Below, piece after piece: positions 44,986-54,827 of a DNA stretch of 64,000 bases; the stretch's first letter is position 1; the number at the start of each line of letters is the position of its first letter. This stretch comes from Epsilonproteobacteria bacterium UBA6211 (GTDB lineage Bacteria; Campylobacterota; Campylobacteria; Campylobacterales; Arcobacteraceae). Below the pieces are notes generated by a model. That model made no database searches. It saw only the letters and a program-made list of their open reading frames with translations, and had not been told where the DNA came from. The DNA is taken from the NCBI GenBank assembly GCA_002421845.1, contig DISL01000100.1, positions 52,823 through 116,822 of the forward strand, given 5' to 3'. Position numbers and translations under genes: made by a program.

Positions 44986-45823
44986 ACTCCCTATCAGATA
45001 TAGCCATCCATAGCTTATGGTTGAGTTTGGTAGATAATACTTTTTTTGCATAAGCTAATATATAAGATGCTTTTGTGACGTAATATCTAGGTTTTGGTTT
45101 GTTACTTTTGAGTATTTGATATACCACTTCTGCCACGCTTGAAGCAGGAAGAGAAAAACCACTCTTTTTGCGGTTTTCTATCTTATCAGCATAAACATCT
45201 TTAAATCTTGAATTTTGAGTATCAACTGTTTCATAAAAATTTTTGATTGCATTTGTACGGAAATTACTCTCAACAGGTCCTGTATTTATAACACTTACGC
45301 TTATACCGGTACCTTCAAGTTCTAGCCTCAAAGTATCGCTATACCCTTCTAGTGCATATTTACTTGCTTGATACGCACCCCTAAACCTAAGACTAACAAG
45401 CCCCAAAATAGAACTATGATTGATTATTTTACCGTACCCTTGAGCTTTCATAATAGGCAAAACTTTTTTGATAACCCTATGATAACCAAAAAGATTTGTT
45501 TCAAATTGCTCTCTCAACGCTTTTGTACTCAAATCTTCCAATGCACCAAGCTGTCCGTATCCACCGTTGTTAAAGAGTGCATAAAGTTTATTACCAGTTA
45601 TTTGTAAGGTCTCTTTTATTGCTTTATCTATTGTTTTTTTATCTTTTAAATCAAGTAAAAAAGAGGTGAAACCTTCATTTTTAAGTAAGATTACATCCTC
45701 TTCATCTCTAGCTGTTGCTATCACAAAATAGCCCATATCTTGGAGTATTCTTGCTGTAGCATACCCTATTCCGCCAAAGGAACATCCTGTAATCAAAACA
45801 TATTTTTTATCTTCTATTATCAC
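44984..45823 (-). CDS. Short-chain dehydrogenase/reductase
   Basis: A 279-residue classical SDR. It has the NAD(P)-binding GCSFGGIG (G-x3-G-x-G) near residue 13, the NNGGYG motif in place of NNAG, the catalytic Ser in NHSSILG and YQASK (Y-x3-K). The sequence resembles the SDR family of retinol-dehydrogenase-like proteins in bacteria; the substrate is unknown. It starts with GTG, overlapping the regulator's stop by four bases (GTGA), so it is coupled to the upstream two-component system. Confidence 0.87.
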   Translation of the reverse strand: MIIEDKKYVLITGCSFGGIGYATARILQDMGYFVIATARDEEDVILLKNEGFTSFLLDLKDKKTIDKAIKETLQITGNKLYALFNNGGYGQLGALEDLSTKALREQFETNLFGYHRVIKKVLPIMKAQGYGKIINHSSILGLVSLRFRGAYQASKYALEGYSDTLRLELEGTGISVSVINTGPVESNFRTNAIKNFYETVDTQNSRFKDVYADKIENRKKSGFSLPASSVAEVVYQILKSNKPKPRYYVTKASYILAYAKKVLSTKLNHKLWMAISDRE

Positions 45824-46488
45824 GGATAAAACTTCTCTATTTTATATCCAAGACCCCTGACGTTTTTGATAAAATCCTCTTTCAAAGACTTATTAAGTCT
45901 GCTTATTTCAGCTCTGATTGTAGGATTATCTATAAGTTCACCGTCCCACACATCCATTCTAAACCGCTCAAAATCTACTATCATATTGATATTAAGTGCC
46001 AAAATATGGATAATGTCAAGCTGTTTTTTCGTCAAGTCTTGCGGTTCATTTTGGTAATACAAAGTTCTATCAAGCTTAGAGTAACTATAGCTTTTTGAAA
46101 ACATTATATGGTTTGCATTATTTAACTGTTCCCGTTTGATTATTTGATTGATTTTGATACCAAGCTCAGGAAGATGAAAAGGTTTTTTCATATATTCTAC
46201 TGCACCGAGTTCATAACCTTTGGTAATATCTTCCATATCCACAAGGGCAGAAGTATAAATTACAGGTATAATCATCTTATTTTCATTAAGCTTAGCAAGT
46301 AATTCAAAACCGTCAAGTCCAGGAACATTAATATCCAAAATAAGCAAATCAAAACTATCGTCAATAGCCTCATACGCCTCTTTACCGTTGGTTAAACCAT
46401 ACACGATATGACCTAAATTTGATAAATACTCACATATTGAGTTATTTAACATTATCTCATCTTCAAGCAGTAATATTTTCATATTCAA
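45820..46488 (-). CDS. OmpR-family response regulator
   Basis: 222-residue regulator with a receiver domain (phospho-acceptor Asp52 in LLILDINVPGLDG, KKPF with the conserved Lys) and a C-terminal winged helix (SKLDRTLYYQNEPQDLTKKQLDIIHIL, ...FIKNVRGLGYKI), the OmpR/PhoB pattern. It overlaps the sensor kinase by 26 bases and the SDR gene by four. It forms one signalling operon with the kinase; targets are not known. The ATG two codons further in (MKILLLEDE) is also possible. Confidence 0.92.
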   Translation of the reverse strand: MNMKILLLEDEIMLNNSICEYLSNLGHIVYGLTNGKEAYEAIDDSFDLLILDINVPGLDGFELLAKLNENKMIIPVIYTSALVDMEDITKGYELGAVEYMKKPFHLPELGIKINQIIKREQLNNANHIMFSKSYSYSKLDRTLYYQNEPQDLTKKQLDIIHILALNINMIVDFERFRMDVWDGELIDNPTIRAEISRLNKSLKEDFIKNVRGLGYKIEKFYP

Positions 46489-47638
46489 ACCTATATATAA
46501 ATTTTGTTTCTTGTCGGCTAGATTCTATCGACATTATAACATTATTTTTATCACAAATATCTTTTACGATTTTGAGTCCCAAACCAAACCCACCTTTTAC
46601 CGTATCTTCCCTATAAAAATCACTACATATCAAATCAACATTCTCTATCTGTTTGGACTTCGTTGTGACTGCAAACTCCGCCATATCGCCATTTATATCA
46701 AGTTTTATAAAAACAGCCTCATTTGTAAAACTATATTTTGTTGCATTGGATAAATTATTGTCAATAATTCTTTGAAGTTCAATTTCATTAAATTTTATAA
46801 TAATACCTTGCTTGATATTCAGTACAAAATCAAGTCTGTTTGCTTTTGCTATTTCATCGAAAAATGCAACACGATCAAATAAAAACGTTGAGAAATTTAT
46901 GATTGTTTTTGGATATTCAATCCTATCTTTTTTAACCATATAACTCAAATCATTATATATATTATGGATTATTTTAGAACCGGATTCTATATTGACCAGA
47001 TTTTTATTTTGAATATGTTGCATTTTAAGCAAATCAATATTTGTTAAAATTATACTAAGAGGAGTATTTATCTCATGAATAGATTTTCGTATAAACTCAT
47101 CTTGAGCTTTGACGATATTTTCTAATTTTATAGTTTTTTCTTTTACCTTATCTTCAAGATGTAAGTTCAACTCTCTCAAATCACTTTCACGATTTATAAT
47201 CTCTTGAACCAATGTATTTGCACTTTTTACCATTCTTCTTGATTCCTCAAAATTGAATTTTGACGCATCTATTTTGGTATGGCTAGTAGCAGAATTTGAA
47301 AATTCATCAATGAAAGTCTTAAACTCGTTTTCTATCAAAAATGCAACGAGTCTAAGTATCCCAAATACCGTAAAAAACATAAAAAGTGTTACACCGCCCA
47401 CACCGATAACATATCGCATAATTCTTATTTTGTGTTCGTGTGTTTTTTCCGACTTTAATAATTCTGCCATTTCATGATTTGAATATTCTATTTCTATTTT
47501 CTTAATTTCTCTATCGTAACGATTATATTCTTCATTTACTATAATCATCGCAAATAAGAATATTATAAAACCTATTAGATATGAGCTTAAAACACCTATT
47601 TTTCTAATAGAAAGGTTTACAAATAATTTTTCAATCAA
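46463..47638 (-). CDS. Membrane sensor histidine kinase with a degenerate ATP-binding G1 box
   Basis: A 391-residue kinase: TM1 about 14-33, a short periplasmic loop (about 40 residues), TM2 about 76-100, a helical linker, and His188 in SIHEINTPLS. The N-box is NNLSNATKYS and the G2 box is GGFGLGL. The G1 box is unusual: the canonical DxGxG is absent at the expected place (KSKQIENVDLIC). This could be a specific subfamily or reduced activity. It starts with TTG and overlaps the regulator gene; the operon reads kinase-regulator-SDR. Confidence 0.88.
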   Translation of the reverse strand: MIEKLFVNLSIRKIGVLSSYLIGFIIFLFAMIIVNEEYNRYDREIKKIEIEYSNHEMAELLKSEKTHEHKIRIMRYVIGVGGVTLFMFFTVFGILRLVAFLIENEFKTFIDEFSNSATSHTKIDASKFNFEESRRMVKSANTLVQEIINRESDLRELNLHLEDKVKEKTIKLENIVKAQDEFIRKSIHEINTPLSIILTNIDLLKMQHIQNKNLVNIESGSKIIHNIYNDLSYMVKKDRIEYPKTIINFSTFLFDRVAFFDEIAKANRLDFVLNIKQGIIIKFNEIELQRIIDNNLSNATKYSFTNEAVFIKLDINGDMAEFAVTTKSKQIENVDLICSDFYREDTVKGGFGLGLKIVKDICDKNNVIMSIESSRQETKFIYRFEYENITA

Positions 47639-47698
47639 AAATAACCGCCAATAAATAAGATTACTTTGGATTTTACTATATTTTTAATAAGTTTTTGG

Positions 47699-47704
47699 TA
47701 TTAT
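47699..47704 (+). promoter_or_regulatory. -10-like element for the 112-residue unknown gene
   Basis: TATTAT, preceded by TGG (TGgTATTAT at 47696-47704), about 35 bases upstream of the ATG. Confidence 0.35.
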
Positions 47705-47738
47705 TACCCTTATTATCACATTTTTTAAAAGGAATATT

Positions 47739-48077
47739 ATGAATATTGAAATTACTCCAGAAGTTTTACTTACACAACTTGGCTATCCAATAAATGAATC
47801 AACACTTAGTCAAGCATCGACTATTATAGAAAATACAAATAATTTTGAAAAGTTTTCTAAACACTTGCTGACTCTTATAGACTCTTTGGCTCATATTAAC
47901 GGTTTTGTAGCAATGTCAAATACAAATAATTATCTCAAAATCAAATCAGATGAAAACAGTTCTCAAGAACTTATCAATGAATTTACCGAAATAGTGAAAC
48001 ATTTTGCCGATAAGTACAATCTTGAGCTTCAAAAAGTTTCTAATAAACAAGTTTATTATATAATAGGTACAAAATAA
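47739..48077 (+). CDS. Conserved-looking protein of unknown function, 112 residues
   Basis: I do not recognise this protein. It has no signal peptide or membrane segment; it is mixed alpha/beta with an N-terminal Ile/Leu-rich part (ITPEVLLTQLGYPINESTL), a middle helix (NFEKFSKHLLTLIDSLAHI) and a C-terminal strand ending KQVYYIIGTK. A good AAAAGGAATATT site precedes the ATG. It is 12 bases upstream of yqeY and in the same run as the diguanylate cyclase gene, which suggests co-transcription. Confidence 0.75.
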   Translation: MNIEITPEVLLTQLGYPINESTLSQASTIIENTNNFEKFSKHLLTLIDSLAHINGFVAMSNTNNYLKIKSDENSSQELINEFTEIVKHFADKYNLELQKVSNKQVYYIIGTK

Positions 48078-48089
48078 AAGGATTACAAA

Positions 48090-48533
48090 ATGTCTTTACA
48101 AGAACAACTAAAAGAAGATATGAAAATAGCGATGAGAGACAAAGATGTAGTATCGCGTGATACTATAAGATTTCTTAACTCTGCTATAAAACAAATAGAG
48201 GTAGATGAGAGAAGAGCATTGGATGACAATGACGTAATAAAGCTTATCCAAAAAGCCATCAAGCAAAGAAATGAATCAATAGAACAATTTAAACTTGCTT
48301 CAAGAGATGATTTGGTGGAGGCTGAAACAGCTCAACTAAAAGTTCTTGAAAAATACCTTCCAAAACAGCTAAGCGATGAAGAGTTAGAAGCTAAAATAAA
48401 AGAGATTATATCTACTACCGGTGCAACTAGTATCAAAGATATGGGTAAAATTATGGGTGTAGCTTCAAAGGATTTAGCAGGTATTGCAGATGGTAAAAGG
48501 ATAAATGAAGCAGTCAAAAAAGTATTAGGATAA
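48090..48533 (+). CDS. yqeY: GatB/YqeY domain protein
   Basis: A 147-residue protein built entirely of the helical YqeY domain, related to the tail of the amidotransferase subunit GatB and thought to bind tRNA. It shows LKEDMKIAMRDKDVVSRDTIRFL, the QKAIKQRNESIEQF motif and the C-terminal GKIMGVASKDLAGIADGKRINEAVK segment, all diagnostic. Small gaps on both sides put it in an operon with the 112-residue unknown and the GGEEF protein. Confidence 0.92.
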   Translation: MSLQEQLKEDMKIAMRDKDVVSRDTIRFLNSAIKQIEVDERRALDDNDVIKLIQKAIKQRNESIEQFKLASRDDLVEAETAQLKVLEKYLPKQLSDEELEAKIKEIISTTGATSIKDMGKIMGVASKDLAGIADGKRINEAVKKVLG

Positions 48534-48537
48534 TATT

Positions 48538-49776
48538 ATGAATACTCACGATTTAGCAAAAGAGGTTTTAGAAAGTCTTACCAAACAAGGTATAGCTCCT
48601 ACTCCTAGGGAATACAACAAAGCATTTTGTAAACTAGTAGAACAAAAAAAACTAGAATACAAAGATTGCAGTGATTTTAGGGAACTTGTAAAGCAACTTT
48701 CTCGTGCCGAACAATTAGAAATGAGTAAAACTGAAGTTGTAACAGCCGAAGATTTAATCTCTATTTTGCTAAAAAGAGTGAGTGCTTCGAACGTATCAGG
48801 TCTAGCAAATATTTTGAAAGATTCTTTATTACCTTCCATAAGCCTAGAACTTGATGAAAATTTAGCACGTTTTTGTATCAAAATAGGTGATTCCCCATCA
48901 TTAATTTTTGAGGATGATATTCAAAAAGAGATGGAAGATTTTATTGCCAAAAGATTTGAAGCAGATAAAAAAGTCATTCACCAAAAAACTTCTGATATTG
49001 CAAAACTTATCACACTCATGAGTCAACACCTAAATGATGCCATAGCAAGTAGCGACAAAGGTGCAAAAAACGTATCTAATATCAAATCTAGTCTAGAACA
49101 AATAGATATCAAAACGGCTGAACACTCAAAACTTATAGAGTTACAAAACAAGCTTGTGAGTGCGGCAAGAACTATAGAAACAGAAATGTCACAAGCCAGT
49201 GAAAATCTTTCAAAAGGCAAAAATCAAGTTGATAATCTTAAAGAAAAAATCAAACATCTTGAAATAGAACTTGAACTTACAAAGAAAAAATCAAAAGTAG
49301 ATTCTCTAACAAATCTTTTAAACAGGGGTGCATTCGATGAAGAGTGCGATAAGTTTGAAAACAGATACAATAGAGAGAAGAAAAACTATGCAATAGTCTT
49401 TTTTGACCTAGATTATTTCAAAAATATAAATGATACCTACGGTCATGAAGCCGGTGACGCTATACTTAAAACTTTTGCCGTATTACTCAAAAAAGAGACT
49501 AGAGATGTTGATGTAATCGCTAGATACGGTGGAGAAGAATTTGTTGCACTAGTTAATTTCAAAACAAAACCTGATTTGAATGCTTATGTAAGTAGAATCC
49601 AAAAAATCGTTCGTGGAAGTAAGTTTAAATACAAAGAAGAAAAAATAAAAGCAACGTTTAGTGCAGGTGTAAGTATAAGAAGTAATCATCATTCATTCGC
49701 AGATACCATAAACAGTGCCGATAAACTTTTGTACAATGCGAAAACCGGCGGTAGAGACAAAATAGTTTCAGAATAA
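48538..49776 (+). CDS. GGDEF-domain diguanylate cyclase
   Basis: A 412-residue cytoplasmic protein. The C-terminal GGDEF domain (about 255-412) carries GGEEF at 331-335, an active signature, with an allosteric I-site RDVD (R322, D325) five residues before it, so c-di-GMP product inhibition is expected. The N-terminal about 140 residues are helical and of a type I do not recognise; a coiled coil (about 185-255) links the parts. There is no transmembrane helix and no EAL domain. It starts four bases after yqeY. Confidence 0.92.
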   Translation: MNTHDLAKEVLESLTKQGIAPTPREYNKAFCKLVEQKKLEYKDCSDFRELVKQLSRAEQLEMSKTEVVTAEDLISILLKRVSASNVSGLANILKDSLLPSISLELDENLARFCIKIGDSPSLIFEDDIQKEMEDFIAKRFEADKKVIHQKTSDIAKLITLMSQHLNDAIASSDKGAKNVSNIKSSLEQIDIKTAEHSKLIELQNKLVSAARTIETEMSQASENLSKGKNQVDNLKEKIKHLEIELELTKKKSKVDSLTNLLNRGAFDEECDKFENRYNREKKNYAIVFFDLDYFKNINDTYGHEAGDAILKTFAVLLKKETRDVDVIARYGGEEFVALVNFKTKPDLNAYVSRIQKIVRGSKFKYKEEKIKATFSAGVSIRSNHHSFADTINSADKLLYNAKTGGRDKIVSE

Positions 49777-49777
49777 A

Positions 49778-49804
49778 TCGTAAGTCGTAAGTCGTGAATC
49801 GTAA
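49778..49804. repeat. CGTAAGT word repeat between diguanylate cyclase and pssA
   Basis: Three near-copies of a TCGTAAG-like word in a row, CGTAAGTCGTAAGTCGTG and then ATCGTAA, begin one base after the diguanylate cyclase stop. The words match those at 41157-41222. The remaining bases to pssA look ordinary. Confidence 0.6.
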
Positions 49805-49850
49805 AAAGACTACTCAATACTTACAAATAATAGAATAAAGGGTAAATTTA

Positions 49851-50411
49851 ATGGGTTTTTTATTTGATAAAAACAATCACTTCAACATAGCAAATCTTGC
49901 TACGTTTATGAATATTACGGCCGGTTTACTGGCTATTTATTTTTTGACGCACGGTCAATTTTTGGGTGCGATTTTATTTGCTTGGATTGGCGGAGCATTT
50001 GATATAATAGACGGTAAAATAGCAAGAAAATACAATCTTTCTACTCCTTTTGGGGTACAACTCGATTCTTTTGCGGACTTTTTATCTTTTGTTTTAGTTC
50101 CCGTATTTTTTATATTTTTTGCGGTATTTGAAGGTAAAGAGGAGTTTTTAAACTTCTTTGTGGTTGCCGGAGTATTTATATATTATGTCATAAGCGGTCT
50201 TAGAAGACTTATCCACTTCAACCTTACAAACGATGCAGGTAGCGTAACCAAATACTTCACAGGTGTACCTACGCCACTTGGTGCTATTTTGATGATGTTT
50301 GTATATATCGGATGGGAAGTAGGAATACTTTTTAACGAATATATCGTATTAGGTTTTGTAGTCATAATAGCATCGTTGCTAAACTCAAAACTTAAAATAC
50401 CACACCCGTAA
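49851..50411 (+). CDS. pssA: CDP-diacylglycerol--serine O-phosphatidyltransferase
   Basis: Makes phosphatidylserine, precursor of phosphatidylethanolamine, in the inner membrane. The CDP-alcohol phosphotransferase motif D-G-x2-A-R-x8-G-x3-D-x3-D is visible in IIDGKIARKYNLSTPFGVQLDSFAD. The 186 residues have about five membrane helices. It is somewhat shorter than the common PssA (about 230), as in related Campylobacterota. Followed by ppx after 33 bases. Confidence 0.92.
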   Translation: MGFLFDKNNHFNIANLATFMNITAGLLAIYFLTHGQFLGAILFAWIGGAFDIIDGKIARKYNLSTPFGVQLDSFADFLSFVLVPVFFIFFAVFEGKEEFLNFFVVAGVFIYYVISGLRRLIHFNLTNDAGSVTKYFTGVPTPLGAILMMFVYIGWEVGILFNEYIVLGFVVIIASLLNSKLKIPHP

Positions 50412-50414
50412 TTT

Positions 50415-50444
50415 AGGTAAAAAGTAAAAGGTAAAATCTAAAAG
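50415..50444. repeat. GGTAAAA-word run before the Ppx/GppA gene
   Basis: Short words GGTAAAA, AGTAAAA, GGTAAAA, TCTAAAAG follow each other over the 33-base gap between pssA and ppx. It is AT-rich and simple. The last word leaves AAAAG just before the ATG, which may double as a ribosome-binding site. Confidence 0.4.
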
Positions 50445-51335
50445 ATGAATTATATTGTATCCATGGATTTAGGGTCAAACTCTTTTAGGGTTCTAAAGTA
50501 TGACTATATTAATCAAAAAGAACTAGGAGAGTATGAAAAGGTAGTTGCTACGGCTGACGGTCTTAGCCAAAGCGGAAATATATCCGATGAAGCAATACAA
50601 AGGATAACAACCGCTATCAATGAATCTATACAAAAACTTGATTTTGACCCAAAAGAGGCTTTGTGTATCACTACTGCTGCTATGCGAAAAGCAAAAAACT
50701 CCGCTTACGTACTAGCAACCATCAAAGAACAAACAAATGCAGAATTTAAAATAATAGACGGTGACAAAGAGGCGGAGCTAACTCTTCTTGCAATCAAAAA
50801 TGCCATACAAAGACATGGCTTTGATAATCAAAGATTTTTATTTGTAGATATAGGTGGAGCTTCTAGTGAGCTTGTTATCGTAGAAAATGAGACCGTAAAG
50901 AAAAAAAGCTTTGATTTTGGTATAGTCACAATGTCCCAATCGCTAGATAATAATCAAGCCTTACTAGATGCACAAGAAGATGTCAAAGAGTTCTTGGGTA
51001 ATAAAGACTTAAAAGGCTTTGGATTTTATGCCACGGCAGGTACTCCAACAACTATAGCAGCCATCAAACAAGGGCTAAATTACCAAACTTACGACAAACA
51101 TATAGTGAACGGTACGGTTATCACAAAAGAAGATTTAGCATACTACAAAAACCTTTTTTCTACAAGTCCTCAAAGTGAAATATCACCTCTTGTAGGAAGT
51201 AGAAAAATAGAATTTGTAATAATGGGCGTAAAAATATTTGATATGTTTTATGACACTTTAGGATTTAACGAATCTATAGTTTTTGATGATGGGCTTAAAG
51301 AGGGTATCGTAATAGAGGCTTTACAAAACCTATAA
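50445..51335 (+). CDS. ppx: Ppx/GppA-family phosphatase
   Basis: An actin-like-fold exopolyphosphatase/pppGpp phosphatase family member of 296 residues, the short (single-core) type. It shows the N-terminal SMDLGSNSFRVL (phosphate-1 loop), the ICITTAAMRKAKN segment, the DIGGASSELVIVE phosphate-2 loop, and the SRKIEFVIMGVKIF / DDGLKEGIV end. It may degrade the polyphosphate handled by the two PPK2 proteins, or act on (p)ppGpp; the sequence does not decide. A strong terminator follows. Confidence 0.88.
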   Translation: MNYIVSMDLGSNSFRVLKYDYINQKELGEYEKVVATADGLSQSGNISDEAIQRITTAINESIQKLDFDPKEALCITTAAMRKAKNSAYVLATIKEQTNAEFKIIDGDKEAELTLLAIKNAIQRHGFDNQRFLFVDIGGASSELVIVENETVKKKSFDFGIVTMSQSLDNNQALLDAQEDVKEFLGNKDLKGFGFYATAGTPTTIAAIKQGLNYQTYDKHIVNGTVITKEDLAYYKNLFSTSPQSEISPLVGSRKIEFVIMGVKIFDMFYDTLGFNESIVFDDGLKEGIVIEALQNL

Positions 51336-51341
51336 AATAAA

Positions 51342-51369
51342 AAAAGCACCCTTAAAAAAGGGTGCTTTT
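51342..51369. terminator. Bidirectional intrinsic terminator
   Basis: AAAAGCACCCTT / AAGGGTGCTTTT, a perfect 12-bp stem with a four-base loop, with A and T runs outside. It sits between convergent ppx and acs. Confidence 0.9.
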
Positions 51370-51391
51370 AAAAGTATCAAAACCTCTATAG

Positions 51392-53347
51392 TTACAGTGC
51401 ACAACTGTTAACTATAGATTCTATTTTTCCTACTATTGATGGGTCTTCTAAAGTAGAAGTATCTTGAGTTATAGGCTCACCTTTTGCGATGGCTCTTAGT
51501 ATTCTTCTCATGATTTTACCGCTTCTTGTTTTTGGAAGATCAGGTACAAACACAACATCATCACAAAGTGCTATAGCACCTATCTCTTTTTTGATTATGT
51601 TGTTGATTTCTTGAACCATTTGCATCTCTTCAGTTACACTATCTTCACCTTTTAGTACAACATAAGCGAAAATTCCTTCACCTTTGATAGCATGAGGTTT
51701 ACCAACAACTGCAACGGCAGCTACGTTTGGATGTTTTTTCACAGCTGATTCAACTTCTGCAGTTCCCATTCTGTGACCTGAAACGTTAATAACGTCATCA
51801 GTTCTACCAGTAATTGTAATATAACCGTCTTCATCCATCATTGCACCGTCACCTGTAAAATATACAGGTTTACCGTCTTTTTTACAATCACCGAAATATG
51901 ATTTTACAAATCTTTCACCATCACCCCAAATATTTCTAATCATTGATGGCCAAGGTTTAGTAATACACATAAAACCTTTTTCACCAACAGGAGTTGGGTT
52001 ACCTGTCTCATCAATAACCTCTGCAATAATTCCAGGTAATGGGAATGTTGCACAAGCAGGTTTGATAGGTGTAGCAGCAGGAAGTGGAGAAATCATATGT
52101 CCACCTGTTTCAGTTTGCCAATATGTATCAACAATAGAACATTTACCGCCACCTATTGCATTATAATACCAATTCCAAGCAGCAGGGTCTATAGGCTCAC
52201 CTACGGTTCCAAGAACTCTTAAAGAACTTAAATCATATTTAGCAGGTTCATTTTCACCTGTTTTGTGTAACAATCTTATAGCAGTAGGTGCAGTATAGAA
52301 TTGATTGATTTTGTACTCTTCAACCATTTTCCAACATCTTCCTGCATCCGGGAACGTAGGAACACCTTCAAACATAACAGTTGTTGCTCCTGCAGCAAGA
52401 GGTCCATAAACTATATACGTATGACCTGTAATCCAGCCAACGTCAGCCGTACACCAATAAGTATCGTTATCTTTGATGTCAAATACCCATTCCATAGTCA
52501 TTTGAGCCCATAGGATATATCCAGCTTGTGAGTGTTGAACACCTTTTGGTTTACCTGTACTTCCAGATGTATATAATAAAAACAATGGGTCTTCAGAATC
52601 CATTATCTCTGATTCACAAAAAGATGATTCAGTTTTTACAAGTTCGTTATAGCTATAATCTCTTCCTGCTACCCAGTCAATAGTCTCACCGTTTCTTTCA
52701 ACGATACAAACTTTTTTAACACACTCACAACCCTCTTTTAATGCCTCATCAACAACAGGTTTTAGCATATAAGGCTTACCTTTTCTGTAAGCTCCGTCAG
52801 ATGTTATTACAAGTTTAGCTTCAGCATCTATGATTCTATCTTTCAAAGCTTCAGCAGAGAAACCACCGAATACCACAGAGTGAATTGCACCTATTTTTGC
52901 ACAAGCAAGCATAGAAATAGCAGCTTCGGGAATCATAGGCATATAGATAACTACTCTATCACCTTTTTTAATATCAAATTTATTTTTCAACATATTTGCA
53001 GTTTTACTTACTTCATAAGCAAGTTCTCTATATGTAATAATTCTTTGGTCGCCGTTATCACCTTCAAATATAATAGCAGCTTTGTTTTTCTTTGTTTTTA
53101 AATGTCTATCTACACATTGGTAAGCAACGTTTAGTTTTCCACCGACAAACCACTTATAAAACGGTGCATCGCTCTCATCTAATACAGTATGATATTTTTC
53201 AAACCAATCAATCTTCATATCGGCAAATTTAGCCCAAGTACCTTCATAGTTTTTTGAAAACTCTTCAACTAAATCTTTGTACTCACACATATTTTTGATA
53301 AGTGGGGCTTTAAACTTTTCCTTGTTTGGATAAAACAGATTAGACAT
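51392..53347 (-). CDS. acs: Acetyl-coenzyme A synthetase
   Basis: AMP-forming enzyme activating acetate to acetyl-CoA, 651 residues. The P-loop [13 protein letters not shown], the motif [27 protein letters not shown], the [19 protein letters not shown] hinge region and the acetylatable Lys in [13 protein letters not shown] near the C-terminus are all present. The start at 53347 has AAGGAG just before it. The promoter region between acs and the MFS gene is short and AT-rich. Confidence 0.97.
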   Translation of the reverse strand: MSNLFYPNKEKFKAPLIKNMCEYKDLVEEFSKNYEGTWAKFADMKIDWFEKYHTVLDESDAPFYKWFVGGKLNVAYQCVDRHLKTKKNKAAIIFEGDNGDQRIITYRELAYEVSKTANMLKNKFDIKKGDRVVIYMPMIPEAAISMLACAKIGAIHSVVFGGFSAEALKDRIIDAEAKLVITSDGAYRKGKPYMLKPVVDEALKEGCECVKKVCIVERNGETIDWVAGRDYSYNELVKTESSFCESEIMDSEDPLFLLYTSGSTGKPKGVQHSQAGYILWAQMTMEWVFDIKDNDTYWCTADVGWITGHTYIVYGPLAAGATTVMFEGVPTFPDAGRCWKMVEEYKINQFYTAPTAIRLLHKTGENEPAKYDLSSLRVLGTVGEPIDPAAWNWYYNAIGGGKCSIVDTYWQTETGGHMISPLPAATPIKPACATFPLPGIIAEVIDETGNPTPVGEKGFMCITKPWPSMIRNIWGDGERFVKSYFGDCKKDGKPVYFTGDGAMMDEDGYITITGRTDDVINVSGHRMGTAEVESAVKKHPNVAAVAVVGKPHAIKGEGIFAYVVLKGEDSVTEEMQMVQEINNIIKKEIGAIALCDDVVFVPDLPKTRSGKIMRRILRAIAKGEPITQDTSTLEDPSIVGKIESIVNSCAL

Positions 53348-53461
53348 TTATTCTCCTTAAATTTGTATCTTATATTTGCTTCAATTATAAAAACAAAGCA
53401 TAGCATAAATATAGCAAAATTGTTTTTTTACATTTTTGTGTTATATTTTTGTTACAATTTG

Positions 53462-54772
53462 TTACATTTTAGCACAAACTTCTTCTTGTGAAATTATACT
53501 TGAATTATATTTTATTATCACTTTTTTATCGCTTTCATTTATATACCATTCAACAACACCATCAATACCGTCTAAAGAATCCAAAAAGCTTTTCTTTGCT
53601 TTCTCCACATCTAAATAGATGTTTTTTATATCAGATGGGTTTGCCATTTTATATATCAACACAAGCCACGCTAAAGAGATAAAAATAACAACCATAGCAG
53701 TACCGACCAAACTGTGAAATTCTATAACGTATCCACCTACAAGTCCACCGAAAAACGTCCCTAAATATCCAAAAGAGTTGAACACTCCAAGAACGGTACC
53801 TTTTTGATTTACTCTGGCAAATTTCGTAGTCAAAGACTGCATAATAGGCTCATGAATATTGAAACCCACAAAAAAGATAGTAATACCTATGATAAATAAA
53901 ACATCACTACTTACAAATCCCATAATACCGAAAGATATAGCAAAAAAAGCGATACCTATAGACAACATTAGTTTGTATTTACCTTTTTTTTCTGCCATAA
54001 CGGCACTAGGTCCCATAGCTATAACACCTAAAATCAACGCAGGAAGATATACTTTGTAAAGTTCGCTTGTCTCAAATCCAAATGTTTTTGTCATCACGAC
54101 GGGGATAAGAACAAAAGCAAAGGTCATAAGCCCTTTTTGCAAAAAGTTTGTTATATTCATAGTAAGAAGATTTTGATTTTTTAATAAATCTTTATAGTTT
54201 ACTTTTTCTTCGTAAGAGTGTGTTATTTTAGGAGGATTTGGTACAGCCGTAACCAAAATCACTATAGAAATAATAGCCACCGCAAAGGTAATCCAAAAAA
54301 GTGTATGCATACCGTAAAGTCCACCGATAAAAGGACCAAAAAACATAGCCAAAGCAAATGATAACGCAATAGTACCGCCCATCATAGCCATCGCTTTGCC
54401 ACGTGATTCTTCTTTGACCAAATCACTTATCATAGCCGTAACAACTGCACCTATAGCTCCTGCACCTTGGAGAAATCTACCTAATATCAACATATAAATA
54501 TCATTTGTCAAAGCACATATCAAAGACCCGATACCAAATAAAACTATTCCAAATATAATAGTAGGCTTTCTACCCCATTTATCACTCAACGTACCAAACG
54601 GTACTTGAAAAATCATCTGTGTTATTGCATAACCACCCACTACGACACCTACCAAAAATGGCGTAGCACCTTCAAGATTATAAGCATATAGGGAAATTAA
54701 CGGGAGAACTAAAAAAAGACCAAAAAATCTAAGAGATATAATAGCACTTAGAGGCATAACTTGTTTAAACAT
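53462..54772 (-). CDS. yajR: MFS transporter of the YajR type with C-terminal ferredoxin-like domain
   Basis: A 436-residue drug/H+ antiporter-like MFS protein with 12 membrane helices. The loop motif GTLSDKWGRKP (motif A), GRFLQGAGAIGAVV (motif C-like) and AMAMMGGTIALSFALAM match YajR of E. coli closely. The C-terminal about 55 residues (IYLDVEKAKKSFLDSL..., VVEWYINESDKKVIIKY) fold-match the soluble YAM domain of YajR: beta-alpha-beta, with no metal-binding cysteines. Substrate is unknown. Single-gene unit, divergent from rdgB. Confidence 0.88.
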   Translation of the reverse strand: MFKQVMPLSAIISLRFFGLFLVLPLISLYAYNLEGATPFLVGVVVGGYAITQMIFQVPFGTLSDKWGRKPTIIFGIVLFGIGSLICALTNDIYMLILGRFLQGAGAIGAVVTAMISDLVKEESRGKAMAMMGGTIALSFALAMFFGPFIGGLYGMHTLFWITFAVAIISIVILVTAVPNPPKITHSYEEKVNYKDLLKNQNLLTMNITNFLQKGLMTFAFVLIPVVMTKTFGFETSELYKVYLPALILGVIAMGPSAVMAEKKGKYKLMLSIGIAFFAISFGIMGFVSSDVLFIIGITIFFVGFNIHEPIMQSLTTKFARVNQKGTVLGVFNSFGYLGTFFGGLVGGYVIEFHSLVGTAMVVIFISLAWLVLIYKMANPSDIKNIYLDVEKAKKSFLDSLDGIDGVVEWYINESDKKVIIKYNSSIISQEEVCAKM

Positions 54773-54827
54773 TTATCATCCTTATGTTAAAATCGTATTT
54801 TATCATAATAAATTTAAGGAAATCGGC

